From positions 124,896,522 to 124,960,521 of the forward strand of contig NC_089490.1 of the NCBI RefSeq assembly GCF_036850765.1: a DNA stretch of 64,000 bases. The letters are read 5' to 3'. The stretch comes from Saccopteryx bilineata. Taxonomy: Eukaryota; Chordata; Mammalia; Chiroptera; Emballonuridae. Shown here piece by piece: positions 24,749 through 35,817 of this stretch. Numbering within the stretch: position 1 is the first letter of the stretch; each line of letters starts with the position of its first letter. The notes below the pieces were generated by a model. That model saw nothing but the letters and a program-made list of their open reading frames with translations, was not told the DNA's origin and did not search any database. Both the position numbers and the translations under genes were made by a program.

Positions 24749-25489
24749 GTTGTTTTAACAATTGATTATAATTAATGCTAATCACTGTGGGTTTTTTTTG
24801 TTTTTTATCAACGGAAATATTGTGATCTGGTGTTTCTCACACTTTAGCCTGCATTGCAATCACCTGAACAACATTACACCTGATTGTTAGCCAATGTCCC
24901 TCCCACACACAATCCCTCCATGATTCTGCAGTTCTGGGGTGAAGCCTAATTTGCGTTTCTAGTGTGTTTCTAGGCAATGCAAATGGTGGGCATACTTTGA
25001 GAACCTATTATGTTAATTATATGAACTCTGATAACATTATTTATTGGGGGCAGCACATTTTATGTTCTCAAAAAGAATTGAGCTGGCATAGGAGTCAAAC
25101 AAGTGACACCAAATCTACATATGCACTTACGCTCAGAGTGAACACCTTTGGAAGTCAGTGGGGATGTTTACGCAGAAAGTGTAATTTAGGAGCCTTGATT
25201 ATAGGGAAATGAAAGGAAGAAGGAAAAATGTAGTGTTATAGAAAAAAATTATGAAAGAGAATGATACCATGATCTCAGGTGCTCCTGGTGGATATGGAAG
25301 AAATCACCCTCTTTCACAGAAAGCCAAATGCGCGTGGCTTCTACTCCGCCACCAGTCTCTAGCTGTCAGCTGATAGGTACTAGAAACTTGCTTGAAGAAA
25401 ACTTCAAGCCCAGAGTGGCAAAACTTGCTAGATAACTGAAATGTTTGACATACATGAGTTAATCGTGAAAGCAAGCTAAATATATAAAA

Positions 25490-26270
25490 ATATCCTCTCT
25501 TTCTAATAATCAAAGAATTGCAAATATAGACAACATACCATTTTTGCCTAGTAGTTTAGCAAAGTTTTTAAAGAATCAGTCAATCCCATGTTGTCAGGGC
25601 AGGTAGGGAATTAAGCTCCCTCTCATACATTGTTGGTCACAGTGCAGGTTGGTACAGTTTTTACCGTGAGCAGTTTAGGCATGTGTACTAAATCCTTAAA
25701 AATGTGTTCAAGCTAGTAATGTAACTATAAGGAGAATAACCAGCCCTGGCCGGTTGGCTCAGCGGTAGAGCATCGGCCTAGTGTGCGGAGGACCCGGGTT
25801 CGATTCCCGGCCAGGGCACACAGGAGAAGCGCCCATTTGCTTCTCCACCCCTCTGCCGCACTTTCCTCTCTGTCTCTCTCTTCCCCTCCCGCAGCCAAGG
25901 CTCCATTGGAGCAAAGATGGCCCGGGCGCTGGGGATGGCTCTGTGGCCTCTGCCTCAGGCACTAGAGTGGCTCTGGTCGCAACATGGCGACGCCCAGGAT
26001 GGGCAGAGCATCGCCCCCTGGTGGGCAGAGCGTCGCCCCATGGTGGGCGTGCCGGGTGGATCCCGGTCGGGCGCATGCGGGAGTCTGTCTGACTGTCTCT
26101 CCCTGTTTCCAGCTTCAGAAAAATGAAAAGAAAAAAAAAGGAGAATAACCAGTTATGTACTTTAATATGTGTATAGAATGCTGTTTATGATAGTGATAAA
26201 TATAAGTAACCTAAATATTTAAAAATAGAGGATTGGACAAGTGAATTATAATTCCATAGATAAAAGTAAA
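25490..26270 (+). mobile_element. Ancient L1M ORF2 3'-end, split by a SINE
   Basis: 'aatcaaagaattgcaaatatagacaacataccatttttgcc', '..cctctcatacattgttggtcacagtgcaggttggtaca' and, after the SINE, 'gaatgctgtttatgatagtgataaatataagtaacctaaa' form the end of an old ORF2. It is decayed and untranslatable. Confidence 0.65.
25744..26137 (+). mobile_element. Young tRNA-headed bat SINE, full length
   Basis: The head 'ccctggccggttggctcagcggtagagc...gggttcgattcccgg' has intact A and B boxes, followed by a GC-rich body and an A tail. A perfect 15-bp duplication aaggagaataaccag flanks it (25729-25743 and 26138-26152). The reading frames on both strands in this and sibling copies are recurrent artefacts of the GC-rich body. 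Confidence 0.95.
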
Positions 26271-26485
26271 GTGGTTACCAGGAGGAGGGAAATGGGGGGG
26301 ATGGGTTTGAGGGGAAGGGAGTAAAGAGGGTCAAATATATGGTGTCAGAAAACGATTTGATTTTGGGTGATGGGTATACAACATAATCTACAGTTCAAAT
26401 GCTATAGAAATGTTTGCTTGAAACCTATGTACTCTTATTGATCAATGTCACCCCATTAAATTTATTTTTCTAAATAAAATTAAAA
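26270..26485 (+). mobile_element. L1 3'-UTR fragment
   Basis: 'gtggttaccaggaggaggga', a G-rich stretch, 'ttgattttgggtgatgggtatacaacataa' and 'gatcaatgtcaccccattaaa' match the 3' UTR of the full-length L1 ending at 52285. It is a short truncated copy ending in an A-rich tail. Confidence 0.8.
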
Positions 26486-27781
26486 GAAGGAATTCTAGTC
26501 ACCCAAAATTATAATCATATAAATATTTGACAAGAGACATATTAATATGTATTTATTTCAAATAATAGGCTATTAATCTATATAGGTAGTATAATCCCAT
26601 ATTTATAAAGTGTAATATGCATAGGAAAAAGTGGGAAAGAATATATTCTAAAATTATCTTTTGCATTATGGTTTTAACTTTTCCTTTTTATAAATTTGCT
26701 CATTTTTCTAAAATGTTTAAATTTGATTATATAATAAAAATATAAATAATTTATAAAATGGAGTGAGGGCAAAGAAAATCTCTAATTTTTATAATAAATG
26801 TATAGGAAAAGAAAAATCATGGGAGGTGTATATACAAAATATAAAAACAAAAACTCAGAAATGGTAAAATCGTTGTATGAATTATCCTACTTAGCCACCT
26901 TTTGAAGACACCTCACATTAAAACATAATGAGATATAAGTACAAAGTTAGAGAATTTTGTGGCTGTTCCTGAGAGATAGTAAAAGGATTTGGCATTTAGA
27001 AAGATTAAGTCACAAAACTTAAATCATTGTATAGAGACTCTTAGAAAAATAATTGAAATTTTAATTTGCTTATTCGGGAGGGCAGTTAAAGCTAGAGTTT
27101 GTGTTCTGGACAGAGTCTTCCACAAATTTCAAGAGTAAAATGCTCAAAGTACAATTAGTCTAGGTTTAACTTCATTTTCCATGAGAAAGGAAAAACGATA
27201 ACACTATCAATTTATTTTAAGATATTCTTTGTTTATGCCTTTTCCTTCCCAATCTTTTAAGACTCATGGTCTTGCTACTTCAAAAAGTATCCACTTATCA
27301 CTCCAAACTAGTGCAATTTCCTAATCCATTGAGCCCTTCTGTCCCATTATCATAGCTGCTGTACTCGTAACCTATTATGTATGCACACTTTCTTTTTCAT
27401 GTTAGATAAAAAGTTATAGAGGGTGGAAGGAATTAATGCCTTATGTTGCGCTAAGCACAGTGTTGAGTTCCAAGTAGTTACCGGACAAATAGGTGATTTT
27501 AAAATCCAGAAACAAACACCCAAATAGGAAATACAGAGCACATCTGAAAAGTTAGCTAAGCTTTGGTCTGGTAAAGAACCCTAGCTCATTGGTTTTGTCT
27601 TTTGGCTGCAGGGAAGGAATGAATAGTGGATTGGACAGTAGCAGCTATGATCCTGTCCTTGAAAAGGACAGCATAAAATCAGGGGGAGCAAGTATATATG
27701 TGTTTCTTTGTGATTGTTCTGCCACTTTCTTGAGGTTTGGAGAAGTGGAGTTTTAATGTAAAACTCTCGTACATATTTCAG
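26486..27781. other. Intronic-type unique DNA, no feature recognised
   Basis: Very AT-rich. No repeat family or splice-bounded coding segment was recognised before the exon at 27782. Confidence 0.4.
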
Positions 27782-27860
27782 TTAAGATGACCACAGATAA
27801 AACCGAGTCTACCACAGGGACCTTCGAGGCTTTGGGCAGAGATGTTTCTCACGGAGTCTT
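27782..27860 (+). CDS. Exon of the KASH5-like gene (linker before the coiled coil)
   Basis: A 79-nt exon with acceptor 'acatatttcag' and donor gtaagc. Reading 2 nt, 25 codons, 2 nt gives KMTTDKTESTTGTFEALGRD, VSHGV. It starts in phase 1, so it accepts the 17208-17321 exon directly. It ends in phase 2, which the next exon at 28954 completes (TT|A = Leu). There are no stops. Polar Ser/Thr-rich text followed by an amphipathic stretch fits a linker between the EF-hand-like part and the coiled coil. The family link is inferred from the pattern 'F-E-x-x-G...' followed by the coiled coil. Confidence 0.5.
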
Positions 27861-28953
27861 GTAAGCATTCTTAGTTGTAATGCTTAATCAAATGCCCCAA
27901 GTTTTATTATTTATTTTATAGATTTATATATTATACTTATGAAAACATCGCTTAGCCTTTTTTTGTGGTAAAACTAACTTGTTTTATTTTTAACTCTTAG
28001 CTATTCTATCCGAATTGCATTAGAACTAGTTTCATTAGAAACACAAATTATGTAAGACTAGTTTTACAGAAATAAACATTTTCTGACTCATGAAGCCTTT
28101 TTTCATTGACATCATGTGTTTTCCATGGGAAACAATCCCATTTGAAGTAGAATTATGATACTGACCTTAAGTTATTTTGGGAGTTATTTTAAAAATACTT
28201 CTTTAATAGATATTTTTAAAGAGAAAGGCTGTCTTTTTGCTAAATGTATGAGTTCTAGATATTAGAGAGAGGTGACTCTGTCTTTCCCTTAGTTTATCTT
28301 TGCCACTGCAGATTAACTCATGCAAAAAGGGGGTTATAAAACCCTGTACCCAGCCTGGGTTAAGAACTGGGATAAGATGGCAAAGAGGAAGAGAAAGCCT
28401 GGGGCTCCATGAAACCTGCAATTCAGACAGTTGGTGGCAAGAGTGACACTTCACAAACATTAACAAGCTGTAGAAATATTTCTGTAGGAAACAGACATAC
28501 TGAATTGAGAGCTACAGACTACACACATAAGAGTTGAGGAACTGTTTCCTAGTTGAAACCTGCCAAGATCACTTGACTCAGAGAGTAAGTGATCTGTCAA
28601 TTTATTTCAGGATCTCCCATAACCCAGGCAGAAATAGGAATTCTCCAGTATAGATAGAGACAAATGTTGAGAGTGAAGTGGAAAGGAATAAACAAAAGCT
28701 GTGCAAGTTGACTTTATAGCTGACAGATGATAAATGCCTGGCAATTTTGAACCAATCTTTGGATGCTATTATAATTCATGCTTGAATAAATGTGTGTTGT
28801 ATAAATAAGCTACATTTGAGGCTGGAAGAGGATAAAGTAGAAAATGTCACAGGAATATTTAAGTCTGTTGGGGCTTAACTATATGCCTTATTTGATTGGA
28901 AGGGATTAGATGTGTTGAAGTTTATTTATTCTCATTCTTTATTTCATCTGCAG

Positions 28954-29024
28954 AGAGGTGTCTGATTTGATTACCTATGTGGCAGACCTGAATTTCAACA
29001 AGCAGAAATTGGAGAAGGAAAATA
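28954..29024 (+). CDS. Exon of the KASH5-like gene (start of coiled coil)
   Basis: A 71-nt exon with acceptor 'atttcatctgcag' and a strong donor AATA|gtaagt. It reads EVSDLITYVADLNFNKQKLE, KEN with heptad-spaced Leu/Ile/Val, the start of a coiled coil. Its phase fits the preceding exon exactly and it ends in phase 1. The next exon found (40746) starts in phase 2, so an intermediate exon must lie in 29025-40745, be lost, or be hidden by insertions. I did not find it. Confidence 0.55.
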
Positions 29025-29160
29025 GTAAGTTTAAGTGGCACTGTAAACCTTGGAGGAAGCTAGCAGTGAGTTATCAGAGGACTGCACTGAATTGCACGTT
29101 CAGATAAAAAGGTGAGCCATTGCGGGGTACTACATACTGGGAGTTTTCAGGGTTTGTTGT

Positions 29161-29800
29161 TTTAACTTAAAAAAAAATCTGTTTTTTTTGAGATATAATT
29201 CACATAACATAAAATTTACCCTTTTAAAGTATAAATCTGGTGTTTTTTGTACAACCCATCGTCATGATCTAATTCCAGAACATTTATATTCCTTCAAAAA
29301 GAAATCAATCTCATACCAGTTAGAAGTCACTTCTCATTTTCCCTTCCCCTTCATACCTTATAATCTATTTTCTGTCTCTATGGATTTGCCCATTCTAGTC
29401 ATTTTATACAAATGGAATCATACAATGTGTGCCCTTTGTGACTGGCTTCTTTCACTTAGCACAATGTTTTCAAGACTTACCCATGTTCCAGCACGTGTCA
29501 CTACTTCATTCCTTTCTATGGCTGAAGAACAATCCGTGGTATGGATATATGCTATTTTGTTTATTCATTTTTCAGATGATTGGTTTGGGGGTTATTTCCA
29601 TTTTGGCTTTTGTGAATATTGCTGCAATGAACATTTGTATACTGGTGTGGACATGTTTTTAGTTCTTTTCGGTTTATGCCTAGGAGTGGAATTGTTGAGT
29701 AGTTACCTATACTTAGCATTTTGAGGAGCTGCCAAATCATTCTCCAACACAGCTGTACCATTTTATGTTTCCACCAGCAGTATTTGTCAGTTCTTTTCTT
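29161..29800 (+). mobile_element. Ancient L1M 3'-end
   Basis: 'gagatataattcacataacataaaatttaccc', 'tctatggatttgcccattctag', 'caaatggaatcatacaatgtg', 'cttctttcacttagcacaatg' and 'gctgccaaatcattctccaacacagctgtaccattt' are diagnostic of mammalian L1M 3' ends. The 178-residue frame here is an artefact of this repeat. Confidence 0.9.
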
Positions 29801-30572
29801 GCAAGAATGTTTTCTATGTCAGTGTTTTTCTACTGCTGCTTTGCCAGAAATTTTATGTTGGTCCGTGAAAGAATTAACTACCTGATATTATATGAAAATT
29901 ATAGACCCAGTGATCTTAGTTGAATTCTCTTACACTCAGGGTGATTTCTACTTTTGTGGTCCCTGAAATAATTTTCCTATTGTCACCAGTCCCCAAGTGT
30001 AAAAAAGCTGAAAACAACTGCTCTATGTCATTCAAGATAGTGTTCTCTGTGTAAGACCATGATACCTAGGAGCCAAGCATAGACCTATATAAAAAGCTGT
30101 TCTGTTGTTTGATTGAACTCTTACCCTATGCTAAATCCCATGCTAAGTAATATGAGAGATTTATTGATGAGTCAGATTTAAAATGTGCCTTCAGGGTACC
30201 TATACAGTAGAAGAATGATAAGAAAGTTCTTGACCTTAGCTTAAGATGGAAACGATTGAAGGATCTAAGAGACGTAGCAGTTAAAATGTCAAACTGGTAA
30301 ACTGGGTTGCAGGGAGAGGCTTGAGCATCAGAAAAAAAGTGACAGGATCTCCCAGAGCCTGTGCTTAAGATGTAGGTGCTAATACTCTAAACAGAAATGT
30401 TTTAAGTTAACTTGAAAAGATGGTAAAACATTCTGACCATGAACTCTAGCCTCATAATTATTTGACTAGCCAGTCCAGGGTCCAAACCAATGTATAAAAT
30501 AAAAAAAAAAAATCTACTTACCTTAAGTTTTCTCTATTCCATAATTGGCTTATTTATTATTTATTTGAAATA

Positions 30573-30649
30573 TACTGCTCACAAAAGTTAGGGTATATTT
30601 CAAAATGAATATGAAGGTATAAAATATCCTCTAATTTTTGTGAGCAGTA
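30573..30649. mobile_element. 77-bp mariner MITE
   Basis: tactgctcacaaaa at the left and ttttgtgagcagta at the right are perfect 14-bp inverted repeats. TA dinucleotides flank both ends (30571-30572 and 30650-30651), the Tc1/mariner target duplication. Most of the element is near-palindromic, so it can fold into one hairpin. Confidence 0.9.
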
Positions 30650-30888
30650 TATAATAATTCAAATTTTCTTTTTTTAAAAAAATATGCCTTGGAAGAATTT
30701 GCCAGTCACAGCTTTTGGATGCAAGCACCAAAGCTGACTCTGGTTAACTGAAGCACGAAAGAAATGTACTGGAAGGGAATTGGGTTACCCGCAAAAAGGC
30801 AGAAAGGCTAGAGAATCTAGATGGAGAGCAGAATGCCAATGTCTAGAAAATTAAGCCTTTGTCCTTCTCTGTTTTCCTTCCTCTAATC

Positions 30889-31236
30889 CAGGGGTAGTCA
30901 ACCTTTTTATACCTACCACCCACTTTTGTATCTCTGTTAGTAAAATTTTCTAACCGCCCACTGGTTCCACAGTAATGGTGATTTATAAAGTAGGGAAGTA
31001 ACTTTACTTTATAGAATTTATAAAGCAGAGTTACAGCAAGTTAAAACATATAATAATAATTACTTACCAAGTACTTATGTCGGATTTTTGCTAAGTTTGG
31101 CAGAATAAATCTTAATAAGACAACTTACTATAGTTAAATCTATCTTTTTATTTATACCTTGGTTGCTCCGCTACCACCCACCATGAAAGCTGAAATGCCC
31201 ACTAGTGGGTGGTAGGGACCAGGTTGACTACCACTG
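30889..31236. mobile_element. hAT MITE 'caggggtagtcaacc', 348 bp
   Basis: Terminal inverted repeats caggggtagtcaacct / ...aggttgactaccactg. A perfect 8-bp duplication ctctaatc (30881-30888 and 31237-31244) fits hAT. Sibling copies at 38047 (inverted) and 56487 share the interior 'tttataaagtagggaagtaac' and 'acttaccaagtactt'. Confidence 0.95.
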
Positions 31237-31637
31237 CTCTAATCCTTCAGAAAGAGCATATGTTTTCCTTTGGTGCTCACAGTCTAGTTTTGATATTGTA
31301 CAGTTATCTTTGCCATCTATGTGGACTGTGCCCTTGTTAATGGGAGGAAATTTATTCTCTCCATCCTGGTTCCAGTGCTTAGTGGATTTCTTCTGCAGAA
31401 TAGCTCTCCCACCTTTCCAGTCGCCTGCAAGCCAGAAATTTTTGTATCCTTCCTCAGCCTTCACTTCTAAACCAAATAGCAAGTCCTGTTAAATTAACCT
31501 ACTTTATATCTCCCAAACAAATTTACTTATTTTCAGTCCTATATCTTCTGCCTAATTCAGATCAACACTACCTTTCACATGGATCATCTAATCACCTAGT
31601 GATTAGGTTTCCTGCTTTTATCAAAACTTGTGCCATA

Positions 31638-32041
31638 TGCCCTGGCCGGTTGGCTCAGCGGTAGAGCATCGGCCTAGCATGCGGAGGACCCGGGTTCGAT
31701 TCCCGGCCAGGGCACATAGGAGAAGCGCCCATTTGCTTCTCCACCCCTCTGCCACGCTTTCCTCTCTGTCTCTCTCTTCCCCTCCCGCAGCCAAGGCTCC
31801 ATTGGAGCAAAGATGGCCCGGGCGCTGGGGATGGCTCTGTGGCCTCTGCCTCAGGCGCTAGAGTGGCTCTGGTCGCAACATGGCGATGCCCAGGATGGGC
31901 AGAGCATCGCCCCCTGGTGGGCAGAGCATCGCCCCATGGTGGGCGTGCCGGGTGGATCCCGGTCGGGCGCATGCGGGAGTCTGTCTGACTGTCTCTCCCT
32001 GTTTCCAGCTTCAGAAAAATGAAAAACAAAACAAAACAAAA
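31638..32041 (+). mobile_element. Young tRNA-headed bat SINE, full length
   Basis: Same family as the copy at 25744, with intact A and B boxes and an (AAAAC)n-like tail. A perfect 15-bp duplication aaaacttgtgccata flanks it (31623-31637 and 32042-32056). Confidence 0.95.
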
Positions 32042-32765
32042 AAAACTTGTGCCATACTTACAGGAATGTTCTACCTAAAGGCCAGTCTAATGACATCAGT
32101 TTCCTGCTTTAACACTTCAGTGGAGCCCTTTGTACTCAAGATACAATCTAGTTTGCAAAGTCTTTCATGATAGAGCCTCTGCTGCCTTATCTCTGCTTCC
32201 CATTTTCCTTTCTAGACTCCAACAATATCTAACTACTTGCAGTCCCTCAATGAACTTCTATTCTCTCTCTCCCTCTCTTCTTCTGTCTCATCTGAACTAT
32301 CTGCCATTTACACAGTGTCTATAAAACTTGGGGGCACTCCACCCTTGTTTCTTATCACACTGTATTATAATTATGATTGTCTGTTTACCCTGATATGTAG
32401 TTTTCATGATTGAGTTTTGTTTTTTCTTCTTCAGTATCTAGCACAGAGGTCAGGAACCTATGGCTTGCGAGCCAGATGTGGCTCTTTTGATGGCTGCATC
32501 TGGCTCACAGACAAATCTTTAATAAAAAAATAATAATGTTAAAAATATAAAATATTCACATGTATTACACTCCATTCATTTCCTACTGCTCATGTTCATG
32601 GTTGCGGGAGGCTGGAGCCAATCACAGCTGTCCTCCAGGACAACTCCAAATTTTTATTGGATAATGCGTAATGTACACGGGTCATTGTGAGGTCAGGAAG
32701 TAAATTTCCCTCCTTTTAATCAAGTAGTCAGCTAGCTAATTGCAGAAACTCCTTTGACAAATAAG

Positions 32766-35411
32766 ATGGCTAAAAGAAAAAAAGATGAGGAGTATTTTAC
32801 TTTTCAGCAGGAATGGACAGAGGAATTCGCCTTTGTGGAGAGAGCAGGTTCTGCAGTGTGTCTAATATGCAGTGATAAAATTGCATCGATGAAATGGTCA
32901 AATATAAAGCAGCACTTCGACACACACCATACTAATAAAAATATCACACATATTTGCATAGAAATATCCAGTGGGGGACAGCAGGAAGAAAGCATGTCAA
33001 GAGCTACTGTGCAGAGTGCAAGCTAGTCAGCAGCAACTCCAACCAACAAGGTGACTGGAATTCGGCTAGCTTTGCTGATGCTTTAGCAATCATGAGAAAC
33101 AGAAAGCTATTCACAGATGGGGAGTATGCCAAAACATTCATGCTTGATGTTGCCAATGAACTTTTTGACAACTTTTTGGTTAAAGACAAGATAATCAAAT
33201 GAATAGAAGACATGCCTCTGTTGGCAAGCACTGTTCATGATCGTGCCATTATGATGGCAAATCAAATTGAGGCAACACAAGTGAAGGACATAAATGCAGC
33301 ACCATTCTTTTCTCTCACTTTGGATGAGTCAACAGACATAAGCCATTTATCCCAGTTCAGCGTGATTGCAAGGTATGCTGTCGGTGACACACTATGTGAG
33401 GAAAGTCTTGCTGTTTTGCCTATGAAAGAGACAACAAGAGGGGAGGATTTATTTGAGTCTTTCACTGAGTTTGCTAAAGAGAAAAATCTACCGATGGATA
33501 AACTTATTTCGGTATGTACTAATGGTGCTCCGTGCATAGTGGGAAAAAACAGAGGACTTGTAGAGCTTCTTCGTGAACATGAAAAGAGACCCATCCTAAG
33601 TTTTCATTGCATCCTACATCAGGAGGCGCTTTGTGCTCAGATGTGTGGTGAGCAGCTTGGTGAGGTGATGTCCTAGTCATTCGGGTGGTCAACTTTACTG
33701 TTGCCCGAGCTTTAAATGGTCGCCAGTTTAAAACACTGCTGAATAAAGTTGGGAATAATTATCCTGATCTGCTTCTGTTCAGTAATGTGTGTTGGTTGTC
33801 AAGAGAGAAGGTGCTCAGCCATTTCGTGGCTTGTCTGAGCAAATTCTGGACTTTTCTTGAAATGAAAAACATAGAGCATCCTGAGTTAGCTAACACTGAG
33901 TGGCTCCTGAAGTTCTACTATCTCATGGACATGACTGAACATTTGAACCAGCTCAGTGTGAAAATGCAAGGCGTTCGAAATACAGTCTTATCCCTTCAAC
34001 AAGCAGTGTTTGCATTTGAAAACAAGCTGAAACTCTTCATTGCCGACATTGAAACAGGTCTTTTACTATACTTTGGAAAACTGGGAGAATTTAAAGATTC
34101 ATGCACAGCAAGTAACCCTGCTTAACATCTTGATTTCCAGCAGCTAACGGGCTTCGCAACTAATCTCCTGCAGTCATTCAAAGTGCACTTTGGAGAATTT
34201 CATGAGTGCACCCGTCTTTTTAAGTTCATCACTCATCCACATGAGTGTGCAGTGGACAGCACCGACCTGAGTTACATCCCCGGTGTATCCATCAGAGATT
34301 TTGAGCTACAAGCTGCTGACCTGAAGGCCTCAGACATGCGGGTGAATAAGTTCAAGTCACTGAATGAAGATTTGGAAAGAATTGCATGACAGCAAGCAGA
34401 GTTGGTGAGCAAACACAAGTGGGGAGTGTTGGGCAGATAAAATATATTATGTTCACTTTGTTAAAGATGGCACTGCCCACGTGGAAGCCCATTGCCCATG
34501 TGATATTAATATGTGTTGGGGGTGGGCTTTGATCAGGCAGGATCCTTGTAGCCTAGGGCTTGGTTTTAGGACTAAGCCTTTCCCACCCTTTTTGATGTGG
34601 GGTGGTGCAATCTCATCATGCCTCAGATAAGTGACTTTGTATTAGAGACTTCCCTATTTTGTATATTGGATTAAAGTTTTTTATTTCTGCACTATAAAAT
34701 GGGGCAGACAGGGAGCTTGCTCTCTTGGTTCCTGAGATTAGCATTAGAGAGGAGAGCAGAGAAAGGCCACAGAGAGGAGGCCAGGAGAAGCAGCCAAGAT
34801 GGTGGAGTGCTGAGTGAGAAGCCAGTTTGTGCAGAATTTGTGCAGGGAGAAGGAAGGAGATGGGGAACAGAGGTAAATAAGTCTGGTGAGCTAGAAACCT
34901 TAGATTCTAGGAAACTCGGATAAGTCAGTAGCTTTGTGAGCACTGAATGAATGGGTTTTGGAACCCAGTGTGTCTTTTACTTGCCTGCTGGGTGCCAGCT
35001 GGGATTAAAGATGATGGCCCACCAGTTTTTGGCTCCGTTGTTTCTTTTTTGACTGTCCAAATCAAATGCGAACCTGCATGGGTCAGGCTGCTGTGATGGT
35101 GACTGTGGCTACTGGCTTTACAGGGAGAAATGAAAAAACTTCAACCTGCGGACCAGCTGATTGTCAAAATTTGGAAAGTGCTTCCCATGATATACCACAC
35201 ACTGCAGCATATGAGTATTGCGGTACTGACAATGTTTGGCTCTACGTATGCATGTGATCAGTCTTTCTCACATTTAAAGAACGTTAAGACCAACCTATGA
35301 TCATGTTTAACAGATGGAAGTCTCAATGCCTGCATGAAGCTCAGCCTCACCACATATCAATCAGATGACAAAGCCATCAGCAAAACCATGCAGCACCAGA
35401 ATTCACATTAA
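32766..35411 (+). pseudogene. hAT transposase (GTF2IRD2-like), broken
   Basis: The start codon at 32766 opens MAKRKKDEEYFTFQQEWTEE and a BED-type zinc finger (VCLICSDKIASMKWSNIKQH...H). The reading frame shifts near 32950, stops at 33200-33202, then resumes at 33212-33676 with the RNase H-fold start FSLTLDESTDISHLSQFSVI and the VCTNGAPCIVGKNRG motif. It shifts again, continuing at 33685-34125 and 34183-34389. The LTR at 34427-35122 interrupts it. After the LTR, 35140-35411 holds the C-terminal dimerisation region (MFGSTYACDQSFSHLKNVKT). It would cut and paste its own element. At least two frameshifts, several stops and the LTR make it inactive. The protein resembles the transposase-derived part of GTF2IRD2-type proteins. 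Confidence 0.9.
34427..35122 (+). mobile_element. Solo LTR, family A, inside the hAT transposase
   Basis: Begins tgttgggcagataaaatat and ends actggctttaca, with TATA box 'ctataaaatgg' near 34692 and ATTAAA near 35005. The flanks gggag (34422-34426) and gggag (35123-35127) are a 5-bp duplication. On either side the transposase reading continues (…KHKWG | EMKKL…), which fixes the insertion point. Confidence 0.92.
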
Positions 35412-35817
35412 TGGTATGAAGTACTTTATTCATCATTGGTTAGAAACAGCATATCAACATTATTTAAAAGAATTCAGAGACTTATTGTGCTTTAAAAGTG
35501 TTGGTCTTACATAAAATGCACACATTTACTTGTATTTAGTGTTAAACATATTGTATGGCTCTCACAGAATTACATCTTAAAATATGTGGCGTTCATGGCT
35601 CTCTCAGCCAAAAAGGTTCCCACCCTGGATCTAGCATAATGCTTGGCACAAAGTTGGAGCTCAATTAGTATTTGTTGAGTGACCAATATAGTTTTTTAAG
35701 AAAGATTAAATTGTACCTTTTTGAGATCCTACTCAGAAAACAGTTTATAATCTAGTGAGAGTACAAATAGTTAATTCCATGATATGAATTACCATTATAC
35801 ATTTAATAGGTTTTCTT

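Larger units (their letters stand above)
32444..35628 (+). mobile_element. Near-full-length hAT transposon
   Basis: The ends cagaggtcaggaacctatgg and '...aaaaggttcccaccctgg' are imperfect inverted repeats. A perfect 8-bp duplication atctagca flanks them (32436-32443 and 35629-35636). Subterminal text 'gagccagatgtggctcttttgatggctgcatctggctc' and 'atggctctctcagcc' is typical of a hAT group widespread in bats. The element carries a recognisable transposase that is frameshifted, and a 696-bp LTR inserted into that gene. Without the LTR it is about 2.5 kb, about full autonomous length. Confidence 0.95.
32075..35690 (+). mobile_element. L2 fragment split by the hAT element
   Basis: The left part (32080-32443: 'gtttcctgctttaacacttcagtggagccctttg', 'catgatagagcctctgctgcctta', 'cagtatctagca') and right part (35637-35690: 'taatgcttggcacaaagttggagctcaattagtatttgttg') read as one L2 3' end once the hAT element is removed. 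Confidence 0.7.

Noticed and set aside
25744..25816. Possible functional tRNA gene in the SINE head
   Set aside because: A and B boxes are present, but the sequence continues into a SINE body and A tail with a target duplication. It is a retroposon.
25759..26126. Several overlapping frames, recurring at 31628-32170, 38453-39080, 45517-45970 and 62134-62631
   Set aside because: All are translations of the GC-rich body of the same SINE family. The recurrence is due to copying, not a gene family.
29188..29724. 178-residue hydrophobic frame suggesting a membrane protein
   Set aside because: It lies wholly within an L1M 3' end recognised by many diagnostic phrases.
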